This document shows, piece after piece, positions 14,552-22,844 of a DNA stretch of 22,911 nt. This DNA is from Gallionella sp. UBA4737 (GTDB lineage Bacteria > Pseudomonadota > Gammaproteobacteria > Burkholderiales > Gallionellaceae). The stretch lies in contig DHIV01000093.1 of the NCBI GenBank assembly GCA_002403995.1, positions 939-23,849 of the forward strand. Direction: 5' to 3'. Positions within the stretch are counted from its first letter, which is position 1. Each line of letters starts with the position of its first letter. The notes under the pieces are model-generated. The model searched no databases. It was not told where the DNA came from and was given only the letters and a program-made list of their open reading frames with translations. The position numbers and the translations under genes were made by a program.

Positions 14552-16254
14552 TGTCCACCCCGGAGCTTGTCGTGAGCCGGCCGGGATTCATCGAATGAAT
14601 GCAAGGCTTGTTGCGCCACCGACACATCGCTGAACGGATGCTTTATGCCGTTGATCTCCTGATAATCTTCATGCCCCTTGCCTGCTATCAAGACGGTATC
14701 GCCTTGCCGCGCATGCCGGATCGCGCTTTGAATTGCGGCAGCACGGTCTACGATGATCTCGTGGTTGTCTGCGTTCATGCCGCTGACGATTTCCGCGATT
14801 ATTTCGCGCGGATTCTCGCCGCGCGGATTGTCGGAAGTCACGATGCAAAAATCGGAATACTTCTCTGCGACCAGGCCCATCATCGCGCGTTTGCCTCGAT
14901 CCCTGTCTCCACCGCATCCGAACACACAAAACACCTTCCCGTCTGCTTCCGCACTGATTTCGCGCAATGCCTGCAGCACTTTCTCCAGCGCATCCGGGGT
15001 GTGCGCATAATCCACGATCACCGTCGGCTGCTGCACGCTACCCAGGCGCTGCATGCGTCCGGCGACCGGCTGCACCCTGCTCAATGCATGTACGGCATCG
15101 CTCAAAGCCACCCCGCTCACCAGCAATACCGCCAGCGCGCCCAAAAGATTCGCCGCGTTGAATCGCCCGACCAAAGCGCTATTCAGCTCCGCCCCTCCCC
15201 AACTGGAGTGAACAGCCAGCCGCAATCCCTGCCCGGTCATTTCCAGCAAATTGCCATAGACCATGCGCAGGCCCAGCCGTTCAGCCAGCAGCAGCGCAGC
15301 AGCGCTCAAGCCGTAACCAATTATTTCCGCGTCCGCATCCCGTGACTCGTTGCTGGTAGAACTACCAGCCACTCGACTAGGCGAGCCAACTACACTCGCC
15401 AAGTCGCTGGTTACGGCGCAACCAGCCGATTGCGGGAGGGTGGCGGCAGAGCCGCCGGGCACCCACCGGCGTCCTTCTTGCAGGGACAATTGCTCAGCCA
15501 GTTCCACGCCATAAGCATCGTCCAGATTCAGCACCACGAAGCCAAGTTGTTGCCAATCGAACAGCTTGCGCTTGGTGTCCGCATAGCTTTGCATATCGCC
15601 GTGGTAATCGAGATGGTCGCGGCTCAGATTGGTGAGCATCGCCACATCAAAATGCACCGCATTCACACGCCCCTGAGACAGCGCGTGCGAAGACACCTCC
15701 ATCGCCACCGCCTGCGCGCCGTCTCGCGAATAATCGGCCAGCAAACCATGCACGCGAATCGCATCGGGCGTGGTGTTTTCGGTGGCCCGTAACGCATCGA
15801 CAAAGCCGTTACCCAACGTGCCGATCAGCGCACATTTTTTTCCGGCATCATTCAAGGCATGAGCTATCCAATGGCTGGTCGAGGTCTTGCCGTTTGTTCC
15901 GGTGATGCCCACCACCCACAATTTTTCCGACGGCATGCCATACGCGGCATCGGCCAGCCAGCCGGCTTTGTGGCGCAGATCGGCCACAGCGAGATTGGGC
16001 ACTTGCCAGGCATCGTTCCAGACGAAATGCTGCGCCTCCAACGGGTGTCCGGACAAAAACTTTTCGTAGATCACGGCGTTTGCGCCTTGCACGATCGCGT
16101 CCGCAATGAACTGCCGGCCATCAGTCTTTTCACCGGGATAGGCGATAAAAGTATCGCCGCGCTGAATTGCCCGACTGTCAGTTACCAGGCGTGTGATGGG
16201 CACGTTCAATGCAGTCAATTGCGCGCGTGCCCACTGATGGAGAGGCGCGCTCAT
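14548..16254 (-). CDS. murE: UDP-MurNAc-L-Ala-D-Glu--meso-diaminopimelate ligase MurE
   Basis: 568 residues, longer than the roughly 490-510 usual. Adds the third residue of the stem peptide; the motif DNPRGENP (475-482) indicates meso-diaminopimelate specificity. Also seen are LVTDSRAIQRGDTFIAYPG (23-41), the P-loop GTNGKTSTSHWI (119-130), TNLSRDHLDYHGDM, VDYAHTPDALEKVL and CGGDRDRGKR. Residues about 264-308 (from VPGGSAATLPQSAGC to SNESRDADA) are extra and are encoded by a chain of hairpins. The C-terminal SFDESRPAHDKLRGGQ also looks like an added tail. The ATG overlaps the ftsI TGA as ATGA, with SD GAGGAA. Confidence 0.96.
   Translation of the reverse strand: MSAPLHQWARAQLTALNVPITRLVTDSRAIQRGDTFIAYPGEKTDGRQFIADAIVQGANAVIYEKFLSGHPLEAQHFVWNDAWQVPNLAVADLRHKAGWLADAAYGMPSEKLWVVGITGTNGKTSTSHWIAHALNDAGKKCALIGTLGNGFVDALRATENTTPDAIRVHGLLADYSRDGAQAVAMEVSSHALSQGRVNAVHFDVAMLTNLSRDHLDYHGDMQSYADTKRKLFDWQQLGFVVLNLDDAYGVELAEQLSLQEGRRWVPGGSAATLPQSAGCAVTSDLASVVGSPSRVAGSSTSNESRDADAEIIGYGLSAAALLLAERLGLRMVYGNLLEMTGQGLRLAVHSSWGGAELNSALVGRFNAANLLGALAVLLVSGVALSDAVHALSRVQPVAGRMQRLGSVQQPTVIVDYAHTPDALEKVLQALREISAEADGKVFCVFGCGGDRDRGKRAMMGLVAEKYSDFCIVTSDNPRGENPREIIAEIVSGMNADNHEIIVDRAAAIQSAIRHARQGDTVLIAGKGHEDYQEINGIKHPFSDVSVAQQALHSFDESRPAHDKLRGGQ
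15331..15465. repeat. In-frame multi-hairpin insertion inside murE
   Basis: Four consecutive hairpins on the plus strand. GCTGGTAG/CTACCAGC is at 15352-15369 with an AA loop. CGACTAGGCGAG/CTCGCCAAGTCG is at 15374-15406, 11 pairs with one A-A mismatch. GCTGGTT/AACCAGC is at 15406-15426. GGCGGC/GCCGCC is at 15442-15456. The two GCTGGT hairpins flank the central stem, giving a cloverleaf-like layout. The DNA is translated as a Ser/Ala/Gly-rich loop of about 45 residues and keeps the murE frame. Confidence 0.8.
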
Positions 16255-17981
16255 ACTTCCTCCTTCACAATCTCCGCCGGCGGCGCAATAACGTTGTCCG
16301 GAGGCGCATCGTTCGGCACATTGAGCGCATGCAACGCCGCGCTCATTATTTTGCTGAACGCCGGCGCGGCAACTTCTCCACCGTAATAATCGGCGCCGGC
16401 CGGATCATCTATCATCACCGCCACCACCAGACGCGGATCCGATGCAGGCGCGAATCCGACGAATGATGCGACATAGCGGTTAATGTAGTGACCATCCTCC
16501 AGCTTATGCGCGGTACCGGTCTTGCCCGCCACGCGATAACCGGCCACTTGTGCCAGCGGAGCCGTCCCGCCGGGCAACACGACCATCTCCAGCATGCGGC
16601 GCATTTCACGCACAGTACGGTCGGAAAATACTTTCTTCCCGGCCACTGGCGCATCCAGCTTGAGCAGCGAGATCGGTTTCAATTCGCCGTCGCTGGCGAA
16701 GATGGTGTATGCCCGCGCCAGTTGCAGCAGATTCACCGAGATACCGTGCCCGTAAGCCATGGTGGCCTGCTCGATGGGACGCCAGGTTTTCGGGTCGCGC
16801 AATTTTCCCGGCGCCTCGCCGGGAAAATTACTGCCGGTCGGCGCGCCGAATCCGCTATCTGCCAAGCCTTGCCACATCGTTTCCGATTTCAGCTTCAAAG
16901 CTATTTTGGCTGCACCGACATTGCTGGATTGCTGGATGATTTGTGCAACCGTCAGCATCGGCTCCGGATGGGAATCGTGAATCTTCCAGTCGCCCAGCGT
17001 GTATACACCATGTTCAGTATTGATGACTGTATGGGGATTTACTTTACCCGTCTCGATCGCGGTTGCCACCGTGAATGGCTTCAATGTCGAGCCGGGTTCG
17101 AACAGATCGGTAATGGCGCGATTGCGCATCGCTTTGCTGCTGGTATTGCTGCGGTTATTCGGGTTGTAGCCGGGATAGTTTGCGAGCGCCAGCACTTCAC
17201 CGCTGCGCGCATCGAGAACCACTACCGCACCAGACTTGGCATGATGTTGTTTAACCGCATTCTCCAGCTCGCGATAAGCGATGTGCTGCAAATTGCTATC
17301 CAGACTAAGCGTGATATCGCTGCCCGGTTTGGAAGCGTTCAGACTGCCGGCATCTTCAACGATATATCCGTGGTTATCCTTGATGACGCGCTGACTGCCG
17401 GGTTTTCCGGCAAGCTGATCCTGCAAGGCAAGCTCCATCCCTTCTTGCCCGATGTCATCCTGTCCGGTAAAGCCCAGCGTCTGCGCAGCCTCCTCACCTG
17501 CGGGATAGTAGCGACGATATTCGCGCTGCAACAAAACCCCGGGGAGATTCAGACTTACTACTTTCTCGACCTGATCGGGGGGAAGCAGTCGCTTGAGATA
17601 GACAAAATCCCGCGAAGTATCGAACAGACGATTCTTTACTTCCTCGGTATCCATGCCGAGGATTTGCGCCAGTTTTTTTACTTGTCGCCTGTCGGCCTCC
17701 ACGTCCGGGGGACTCGCCCACACCGATTCAACCGGGGTACTGACAGCGAGCGGTTCGCCGTTGCGGTCGGAAATCAAACCCCGGTGCGCGCTGACTTCGA
17801 TCACCCGACTGTAGCGCGCGTTGCCTTTTTCCTGCAGAAAATCATCGTGTATCCCTTGCAAATACACGCCGCGTCCAAGCAGCCCGGCCAGCCCGGCCAG
17901 CAATACTGCAAATAGCGCAATGGCTCGCCATCCCGGCAATTTCGCCGTGATGTCCGGATGTGCGCTGGCCGCGTAATTCAT
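16251..17981 (-). CDS. ftsI: Septal peptidoglycan transpeptidase FtsI (PBP3)
   Basis: 576 residues, class B penicillin-binding protein of the divisome. It has a short cytoplasmic N-terminus and one transmembrane helix near residues 19-40. The PBP dimerisation domain includes RGLISDRNGEPLAVSTPVESVWA. The transpeptidase active site is S298-T-L-K301 in FEPGSTLKPF, SSN at 352-354 and KTGT at 487-490. Cross-links peptide stems at the septum together with FtsW. The ATG overlaps the ftsL TGA as ATGA and lacks a close strong SD, so coupling to ftsL is likely. Confidence 0.98.
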   Translation of the reverse strand: MNYAASAHPDITAKLPGWRAIALFAVLLAGLAGLLGRGVYLQGIHDDFLQEKGNARYSRVIEVSAHRGLISDRNGEPLAVSTPVESVWASPPDVEADRRQVKKLAQILGMDTEEVKNRLFDTSRDFVYLKRLLPPDQVEKVVSLNLPGVLLQREYRRYYPAGEEAAQTLGFTGQDDIGQEGMELALQDQLAGKPGSQRVIKDNHGYIVEDAGSLNASKPGSDITLSLDSNLQHIAYRELENAVKQHHAKSGAVVVLDARSGEVLALANYPGYNPNNRSNTSSKAMRNRAITDLFEPGSTLKPFTVATAIETGKVNPHTVINTEHGVYTLGDWKIHDSHPEPMLTVAQIIQQSSNVGAAKIALKLKSETMWQGLADSGFGAPTGSNFPGEAPGKLRDPKTWRPIEQATMAYGHGISVNLLQLARAYTIFASDGELKPISLLKLDAPVAGKKVFSDRTVREMRRMLEMVVLPGGTAPLAQVAGYRVAGKTGTAHKLEDGHYINRYVASFVGFAPASDPRLVVAVMIDDPAGADYYGGEVAAPAFSKIMSAALHALNVPNDAPPDNVIAPPAEIVKEEV

Positions 17982-18325
17982 TGTAGTGGCTTTGCTCCGC
18001 CGTTAGGCTTTACCTTGATAAATTGAACTTGCCCATTCCTGGGCAATTGCATTTGCAACTTTTGCACAGCAACTTGTTCCACCCGCGCCGGCGTAGCCCA
18101 AGTGCTTTGCTCCAATTGCAACTGCCCCCACTCCACATCCATCTTTTGCGCTTGCTCTTTTTCTTTTTGCAATTCGATGAACAACTTGCGCGCCTTGTGC
18201 TGCGAGGTGACCACGCTCAATGCGCACAGCACCACCGCAACAAGCAGCAAGCCCTGATAGGCCGGGCTGAGCCCGCCGGCTTTTCCCATCACATGCTTGC
18301 GGATACCAACGATGCCGGCCTTCAT
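17978..18325 (-). CDS. ftsL: Cell division protein FtsL
   Basis: 115 residues. Small bitopic inner-membrane protein that works with FtsB and FtsQ and helps activate FtsWI. A transmembrane segment (GLLLVAVVLCALSVVTSQHKARK) lies near residues 25-47. It is followed by a coiled-coil region (LFIELQKEKEQAQKMDVEWGQLQLEQ) and a C-terminal VQFIKVKP. TSQHKARKLF is typical of betaproteobacterial FtsL. The N-terminus is a little long; an internal ATG at codon 13 is possible but has no SD. Positioned between rsmH and ftsI as expected. Confidence 0.92.
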   Translation of the reverse strand: MKAGIVGIRKHVMGKAGGLSPAYQGLLLVAVVLCALSVVTSQHKARKLFIELQKEKEQAQKMDVEWGQLQLEQSTWATPARVEQVAVQKLQMQLPRNGQVQFIKVKPNGGAKPLQ

Positions 18326-18349
18326 GCCCGTTCAACCAAAACCATGCCG

Positions 18350-19285
18350 CTACACAACATTGCTGCGCTCCGCCACGCGCATCACCGCGCTACGCGCGCG
18401 CGGATTGGCTTTCAACTCTGCTCCGCTGACACGCACAGCCTTGCCTATCAAATTCAATTTTCCGTGCGGAACTTCGCTGGCGCGTATCGGCACTTGACGC
18501 GGCAATTTATCGCCTTCGGCCATCTCACGCATATAGTGCTTCACGATGCGATCTTCCAGCGAATGAAAGCTGATCACCACCAATCGTCCGCCGGTCTTGA
18601 GATGAGTCACACACTCTGGCAAGACCCGCGCAAGCTCTTCGAGCTCCTGGTTGAGATAAATCCGTATAGCCTGAAAGGTGCGTGTCGCCGGGTTCTGCCC
18701 TGCCTCACGGGTGCGTACCGCTTTACTAACCAGCTCGACAAGTTGCCGCGTGGTGTGGATGGGTTCGATTGCGCGCGCCGCAACAATCGCTCTTGCAATC
18801 TGCTTAGCAAACCGTTCTTCGCCGTAGTCACGTATCACCTCCCCGAGTAATCCTTCATCCACCGTCGCCAGCCACTGCGCCGCGGTCATCCCGCTGCTGA
18901 CATCCATGCGCATATCCAGCGGCGCATCAAAACGAAAACTGAAACCGCGCGCCGCCTCATCCAGTTGCGGCGATGACACGCCCAGATCGAGCAGTATCCC
19001 GTCCACCTGCTCCACGCCCTGCTCGCGCAACACCTCCGCCATTTGCGCGAAACCGCGATGCACCATGTGGAATCGTGCATCGCGCCATTCCTTGCCGACC
19101 GCCACTGCAGCCGGGTCCTTGTCCATCGCGATCAGCCTGCCGCCTGCGCCGAGCCGCTCCAGGATCTGCACGCTATGCCCGCCGCGCCCGAACGTGCCAT
19201 CCACATAAATGCCATCCGGCTTGATTTCGAGTGCTGCAACTGCTTCGTTCAGTAAGACGGTGGTGTGGGTCAAGCCCTCACGCAT
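18350..19285 (-). CDS. rsmH: 16S rRNA (cytosine1402-N4)-methyltransferase RsmH (MraW)
   Basis: 311 residues, the usual size. Methylates N4 of C1402 in 16S rRNA with SAM. The opening HTTVLLNEAVAAL, the SAM-binding loop VDGTFGRGGHS (28-38), DGILLDLGVSSPQLDEAARGFSF, the RTFQAIRIYLNQEL motif and VISFHSLEDRIVKH are all family hallmarks. It follows mraZ by 42 bp; the SD AAAGG is 5 nt before the ATG. It is the second gene of the dcw operon, as in most bacteria. Confidence 0.98.
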   Translation of the reverse strand: MREGLTHTTVLLNEAVAALEIKPDGIYVDGTFGRGGHSVQILERLGAGGRLIAMDKDPAAVAVGKEWRDARFHMVHRGFAQMAEVLREQGVEQVDGILLDLGVSSPQLDEAARGFSFRFDAPLDMRMDVSSGMTAAQWLATVDEGLLGEVIRDYGEERFAKQIARAIVAARAIEPIHTTRQLVELVSKAVRTREAGQNPATRTFQAIRIYLNQELEELARVLPECVTHLKTGGRLVVISFHSLEDRIVKHYMREMAEGDKLPRQVPIRASEVPHGKLNLIGKAVRVSGAELKANPRARSAVMRVAERSNVV

Positions 19286-19327
19286 AAAGACCTTTGCACA
19301 GCATGCACAGGCTTATGGAAAAACTTT

Positions 19328-19774
19328 TCACAATGAAAACCCTTCCAGTTCAGGAGGCAAATCGCCATCCATGAACGACAGCGCAGCATCCTGCTGTGCC
19401 TGCCATTTCGCCTCGTCCCACAATTCGAATTTATTGCCCTGACCGACCAGCATCACGCGCTTATCCAGCACGGCGTAGCCACGCAAAGTCGGAGAGATCA
19501 GCACGCGTCCGGCGCCATCCATCACCACATCTTCGGCATAACCGATCAGGCGGCGCTGCAAGGCACGGATCTTGGGATTGAGTGCGGAGAGCTTGAGCAG
19601 CTTCTCGCGTATCGGTTGCCACTCGGGCTGCGGATAGACCAGCAGGCAACCATCTGCATCGGCAGTCAGCACCAGGTTGCCCGAGCAGTGCGCAAGCAAC
19701 ATGTCGCGATACCGCTGCGGTATCGCGAGCCTGCCCTTGCTATCCAGATTGAGTTGCGTTGCTCCCTGAAACAT
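19328..19774 (-). CDS. mraZ: Transcriptional regulator MraZ
   Basis: 148 residues from the ATG at 19774 (MFQGATQLNLDSKGRLAIPQ). A longer reading from a TTG at 19846 is rejected because that codon lies in the promoter -35 element. MraZ has two AbrB-like swapped-hairpin repeats, each with its conserved turn: DSKGRLAIPQRYR (11-23) and DGAGRVLISPTLR. Known family members form ring-shaped oligomers that bind spaced TGGG-type repeats and repress their own operon. Exactly such repeats lie immediately upstream here. Confidence 0.97.
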   Translation of the reverse strand: MFQGATQLNLDSKGRLAIPQRYRDMLLAHCSGNLVLTADADGCLLVYPQPEWQPIREKLLKLSALNPKIRALQRRLIGYAEDVVMDGAGRVLISPTLRGYAVLDKRVMLVGQGNKFELWDEAKWQAQQDAALSFMDGDLPPELEGFSL

Positions 19775-19780
19775 CCCTTT

Positions 19781-19820
19781 AACTCCCACTTTTACCCACT
19801 TTTTACCACTTGAAACCACT
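19781..19820 (-). promoter_or_regulatory. Four MraZ-binding boxes with exact 10-bp spacing
   Basis: On the minus strand AGTGGT, AGTGGT, AGTGGG and AGTGGG occur at 19820, 19810, 19800 and 19790, each starting exactly 10 bp after the last. The first box overlaps the -10 element and the last overlaps the SD (GGGAG) of mraZ. Bound MraZ would therefore cover the region from promoter to ribosome binding site. The spacing matches the helical turn and the known MraZ mode of binding direct repeats. Confidence 0.88.
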
Positions 19821-19846
19821 ATATTGAAAAAAACCCTGATGGTCAA
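19818..19846 (-). promoter_or_regulatory. Sigma70-type promoter of the dcw operon
   Basis: TTGACC (-35, 19846-19841) and TATAGT (-10, 19823-19818) are separated by exactly 17 bp on the minus strand. The expected start point is about 19811, 37 nt upstream of the mraZ ATG. It is the only strong promoter I could find for the whole cluster. Confidence 0.75.
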
Positions 19847-20248
19847 GCTAAAAAATAGGATTTGTCTTTACGGGACAAGGAGTTAGAGCTGGAAGTCAAT
19901 AAATTACAAATATACTTAAAAATTAATAGATTACGTAAGTAATCTAAAGGTGTTTGTAATGATGGTGCGGTTTGGGGAGTATAAATGTGGAGTGAAAGAA
20001 GCAGGCAAGCCCAGAAAAACAGAATGTATCCAGATGGCTTGAACTCCGCAGAGGAAAATTTTGAAGCCAGCTTGCCTCACGGCAAATACATCTCTATTGA
20101 TTCATGTGTTCGAAAATATCAATTGCAGACCATCATTCATGAAACTCTTTTCAATTCCTCTTCTCTGCTGCAGAACTGACCGGGGTCTTTTGAGTGTGTT
20201 GCCCGGATTGTAAAGTGCCTCGAGGCGGTTTTATTATGAGTGTCCGCG
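19847..20248. other. AT-rich intergenic region between the GT41-like gene and mraZ
   Basis: About 400 bp, clearly AT-richer than the surroundings. It contains an 8-bp inverted repeat with a 4-bp spacer at 19927-19946 (TAGATTAC-GTAA-GTAATCTA), which could be an operator. It also contains a 10-bp palindrome GCCTCGAGGC (20217-20226) followed on the plus strand by GGTTTTATT, possibly a weak transcription end for the converging plus-strand ORF. A 64-codon ORF lies between them. No tRNA or insertion sequence is visible. Confidence 0.6.
19985..20179 (+). CDS. Hypothetical small ORF (64 aa)
   Basis: The only plus-strand ORF I consider plausible. The ATG is preceded by GGGGAG with a 5-nt spacing, a good SD, and the ORF lies in DNA not used by another gene. 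The product (MWSERSRQAQKNRMYPDGLN and on) is hydrophilic, with no membrane segment, signal or motif I recognise. No convincing promoter precedes it; TATAAA lies too close to the ATG. It could be a chance ORF or the remnant of a mobile element. Confidence 0.25.
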   Translation: MWSERSRQAQKNRMYPDGLNSAEENFEASLPHGKYISIDSCVRKYQLQTIIHETLFNSSSLLQN

Positions 20249-22231
20249 TCAATCACGCACGGCAATCAGGCGCACGGGGGTGGCTGAATCGCCTTGGGTT
20301 CGCGCTTGCCACATATCCCACAACACTGCTTCCAGATTGCGGGCAAAGCGCGGGGCATCGAAGATCGGCGAGGCCAGCACCTGCTCGCGCAGCACAGCAC
20401 GTAACGCTGTCAGCTTGGCTATATCTCCGGCTAACACCAGCGCCTTGGCTATGTAATCCTCCACATTGGTGGCTATCCACTCCTCCAGTCCTACATCCGT
20501 AAGCACGCTGGCACCCACTCTGGCCAACATAGTATCACCGGCCAATGTCAGTGTCGGAACACCCATCCAAAGCGCTTCGCAGGTGGTGGTGGCGCCTGTG
20601 TAAGGGAATGTATCCAGCAACATGTCTACTTCGGAATAGGCAGACAGATAAGCCTCACGTGACATAGCACCGTGCATCGTGACACGCGCAGGATTGATGC
20701 CATACTGATGCAAACGTTGTATAAACTTTTGCACCATCACCGAGTTTCCCAACTGTTGACACTGCATGCGCATCCGTGCGCTGGGCAAAGCAGTGAGGAT
20801 ATTTGCCCATGCCGACAGCACCGGCTCCCCTATCTTGTCGAGCCGCTGAAAGCAGCCAAAAGTAACGAAACCATTTTTCAAAGCAGGCAAAGATGCAACG
20901 GGAAGGTCAACATCGGGAGGGGTAAAACAGGTAAGTGTTTCAAGATGTAATACGATCTCGGAGAAATATCCGCGCTGTGCTTCAGTCACGGTTACCGCAT
21001 CCGCCAACACGTAATCGATTTCCGCTAACCCTGTGGTGGCGAAATAGCCCAACCAGCTGACCTGCACAGGAGCGGGTTTCCATGCGAATACCGGCAGACG
21101 GTTCTTTCCGGTATGGCCGGAAAGATCAACCAGCACATGCACACCGTCGGCATGGATTAAACGCGCGGCATCGGCATCGCTCAAGTTGAACAACGGCTTC
21201 CATGAGGCAAAGTACGGTTTGATACGAGTGGTTAGTGCGTCAACTTGCATCACAGTTGGGTAAGCGATCAACTCGATTCGGGCTGGATCGATTTGCATCA
21301 GCAGATTTTCCAGAAAATATCCCACCGGATGATTACGCAGATCGCCCGATACTATGCCCACTCGCAGGCATTGGGGCTGGGCTGGACATTGCCAAGTGGA
21401 AAACCGCGTGGCCACCTTCTTGGCTACCATTCGGCCGTATTGCCGGGCCTCTTCCAGACAATACTCAGGAGAGTGGGCAGTATAGTTCAGCGAGAACAAC
21501 AGATTGTCGTGCGCCTCTACATAATCGGGTTTGATCTCCAGTGCCCGGCGGAAACTCGTCAGCGCGTCGTCGAATTGACCGAGCTCTTTGAAAACAAGTC
21601 CCAGGTTATTGTGCGCCTCGGCGAAATCGGGCTTGATCTCCAGCACGCTACGATAGCAAGCCATTGCATCATCGAGCCGCCCGAGTTCTTTCGAGGCGCC
21701 GCCCAGATTGTTGTATACCTCGAAGAAATCAGGTTTGATCTCCAAGGCGCGGACGTAGCTTGCCACCGCCTCATCAAGTTGACCGAGGTCTTGAAGGATG
21801 ACGCCCAGATTGTTGTGCGCCTCGGCAAAACCGGGCCTGATCTGCAACGCTCGCCGGGCGCTCGCCGCTGCCGCTTCGAGTTGTCCGCGTGCCCGCAGGG
21901 CTGCGGCCAGATTGCCGTGCGCCTCGGCATCGTTGGGCAAAAATTCCGCCGCCTTGCGCAAAGCAGACAGGGCATCTTTACCTTGCACCTGAAGCGACAG
22001 ACCGAACAGTTTCCAGACGATACCGGAATCCGGATACAGCTTAAGCAGCGAGTGTGCCCAGTTTTCCAGTTCCACGAAGTGGCCGGCAACAAACATTGCG
22101 TCAAGCAGATTTATTTCGTCCGACGTTGGCGCCGACGGATGCGGCGGATGAAACTCGGCTTTCCCCAGACAGCAGTTCTTGTATTTTTTCCCGCTCCCGC
22201 AACTGCACGGGTCGTTTCTTCCAAGCTTCAT
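20249..22231 (-). CDS. SEC-C and TPR protein with SPINDLY/O-GlcNAc transferase-like domain (GT41)
   Basis: 660 residues from the ATG at 22231, with AGGA 8 nt upstream; a GTG two codons earlier would be only 2 nt from it. Residues 4-22 form a SEC-C zinc motif (Cys9, Cys11, Cys20, Cys21). Four regular 34-residue TPRs run from 101 to 236, with degenerate repeats before. The C-terminal half has GT41 marks: GDLRNHPVGYFLENLL (297-312), VDLSGHTGKNRLPVFAWKPAPVQVSWLG (368-395), IDYVLAD (405-411), TFGCFQRLDKI (457-467) and DTFPYTGATTTCEALWMGVP (540-559). It is likely a cytosolic nucleotide-sugar glycosyltransferase. The acceptor is unknown, and nothing nearby names one. Confidence 0.88.
   Translation of the reverse strand: MKLGRNDPCSCGSGKKYKNCCLGKAEFHPPHPSAPTSDEINLLDAMFVAGHFVELENWAHSLLKLYPDSGIVWKLFGLSLQVQGKDALSALRKAAEFLPNDAEAHGNLAAALRARGQLEAAAASARRALQIRPGFAEAHNNLGVILQDLGQLDEAVASYVRALEIKPDFFEVYNNLGGASKELGRLDDAMACYRSVLEIKPDFAEAHNNLGLVFKELGQFDDALTSFRRALEIKPDYVEAHDNLLFSLNYTAHSPEYCLEEARQYGRMVAKKVATRFSTWQCPAQPQCLRVGIVSGDLRNHPVGYFLENLLMQIDPARIELIAYPTVMQVDALTTRIKPYFASWKPLFNLSDADAARLIHADGVHVLVDLSGHTGKNRLPVFAWKPAPVQVSWLGYFATTGLAEIDYVLADAVTVTEAQRGYFSEIVLHLETLTCFTPPDVDLPVASLPALKNGFVTFGCFQRLDKIGEPVLSAWANILTALPSARMRMQCQQLGNSVMVQKFIQRLHQYGINPARVTMHGAMSREAYLSAYSEVDMLLDTFPYTGATTTCEALWMGVPTLTLAGDTMLARVGASVLTDVGLEEWIATNVEDYIAKALVLAGDIAKLTALRAVLREQVLASPIFDAPRFARNLEAVLWDMWQARTQGDSATPVRLIAVRD
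21524..21931 (-). repeat. Four tandem 102-bp repeats encoding TPR units
   Basis: Each 102-bp unit encodes one 34-residue TPR ending in LEIKPD or LQIRPG. Recurring DNA phrases such as the complement of TTGATCTCCA appear once per unit. The near-identity of parts of the units suggests recent unit duplication or gene conversion, so repeat number may vary between strains. Confidence 0.8.
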
Positions 22232-22394
22232 GCGCACCGTCCTGTAACTATCATCGTCCGGGATTTAACTGTAAGCGAACAGGAACAAACCACGATTGTT
22301 CATCGTTGCTGTTGCGCAATCGCAGTCAATCCCGCAGCCGATTACTCCTGCCGCAAGCGTGAATAATCGCATTGCAAAATCGATCCGTCGAATA

Positions 22395-22814
22395 AGGTGA
22401 AGCTGGCCGATAAGCCGGGTTCTGTCGTGGACAGTCATTCCTCTAGGCGTTTCGTTACCTGACGCTCAAGCAACCTACCCGCTGACGACGCGAGCCACGT
22501 CATAGTCAGCCTATTTGGTCTTGCTCCGGATGGGGTTTACCCTGCCGCTGATGTTGCCACCAGCGCGGTGAGCTCTTACCTCGCCATTTCAACCTTGCCT
22601 GATCCCTTCTCAATCATCCCAGCGGCTTTCGCCACTGCTCTTCTTGAGAAGACTTTGCCGCTCTTGCGAGCGGCAAAGTCGGGCCATCGGCGGTGTATTT
22701 TCTGTGGCACTTTCCATCGCCTCGCGGCGTCCGGCAGTTAACCGGCATCCTGCTCTGCGGAGCCCGGACTTTCCTCCCCATTCTTGCGAATGCGGCGACT
22801 GCCTAGCCAGCTTC
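22395..22814 (-). ncRNA. rnpB: RNase P RNA, class A
   Basis: Catalytic RNA of RNase P, which matures tRNA 5' ends. On the minus strand it starts GAAGCTGGCTAGGCAGTCGC. It contains the conserved GGGGAGGAAAGTCCGGGCTC, the AGAAAATACACCGCCGATGG region, GGTAAGAGCTCACCGCG, the GGCAGGGTAAACCCCATCCG and GGAGCAAGACCAAATAGG blocks, and near the end AATGACTGTCCACGACAGAA followed by CCCGGCTTATCGGCCAGCTT. Length is about 420 nt, some 40 longer than in E. coli. The excess lies in an expanded P12 arm (22607-22680). It begins 30 bp after lipA, so its promoter probably lies in the lipA 3' end. End points are placed by similarity to the E. coli RNA. Confidence 0.95.
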
Positions 22815-22844
22815 GATGCGGAGTTTAACACGGCGACGCTTGGC

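Noticed and set aside
14548..14600. Possible fourth palindromic insertion at the murE C-terminus
   Set aside because: Short inverted stretches (CCGGCCGG and ATTCAT-CGA-ATGAAT) underlie an unusual tail, but they are too short to call an element.
16488..17915. Long plus-strand open frame opposite ftsI
   Set aside because: Mirrors the ftsI coding sequence with no family motif or start signal. The same applies to the long antisense frames opposite murF, ddl/murB, murC and the GT41-like gene.
19775..19846. N-terminal extension of mraZ from a TTG
   Set aside because: It would overlap the promoter -35/-10 and the MraZ boxes, and family members begin at MF-x-GA.
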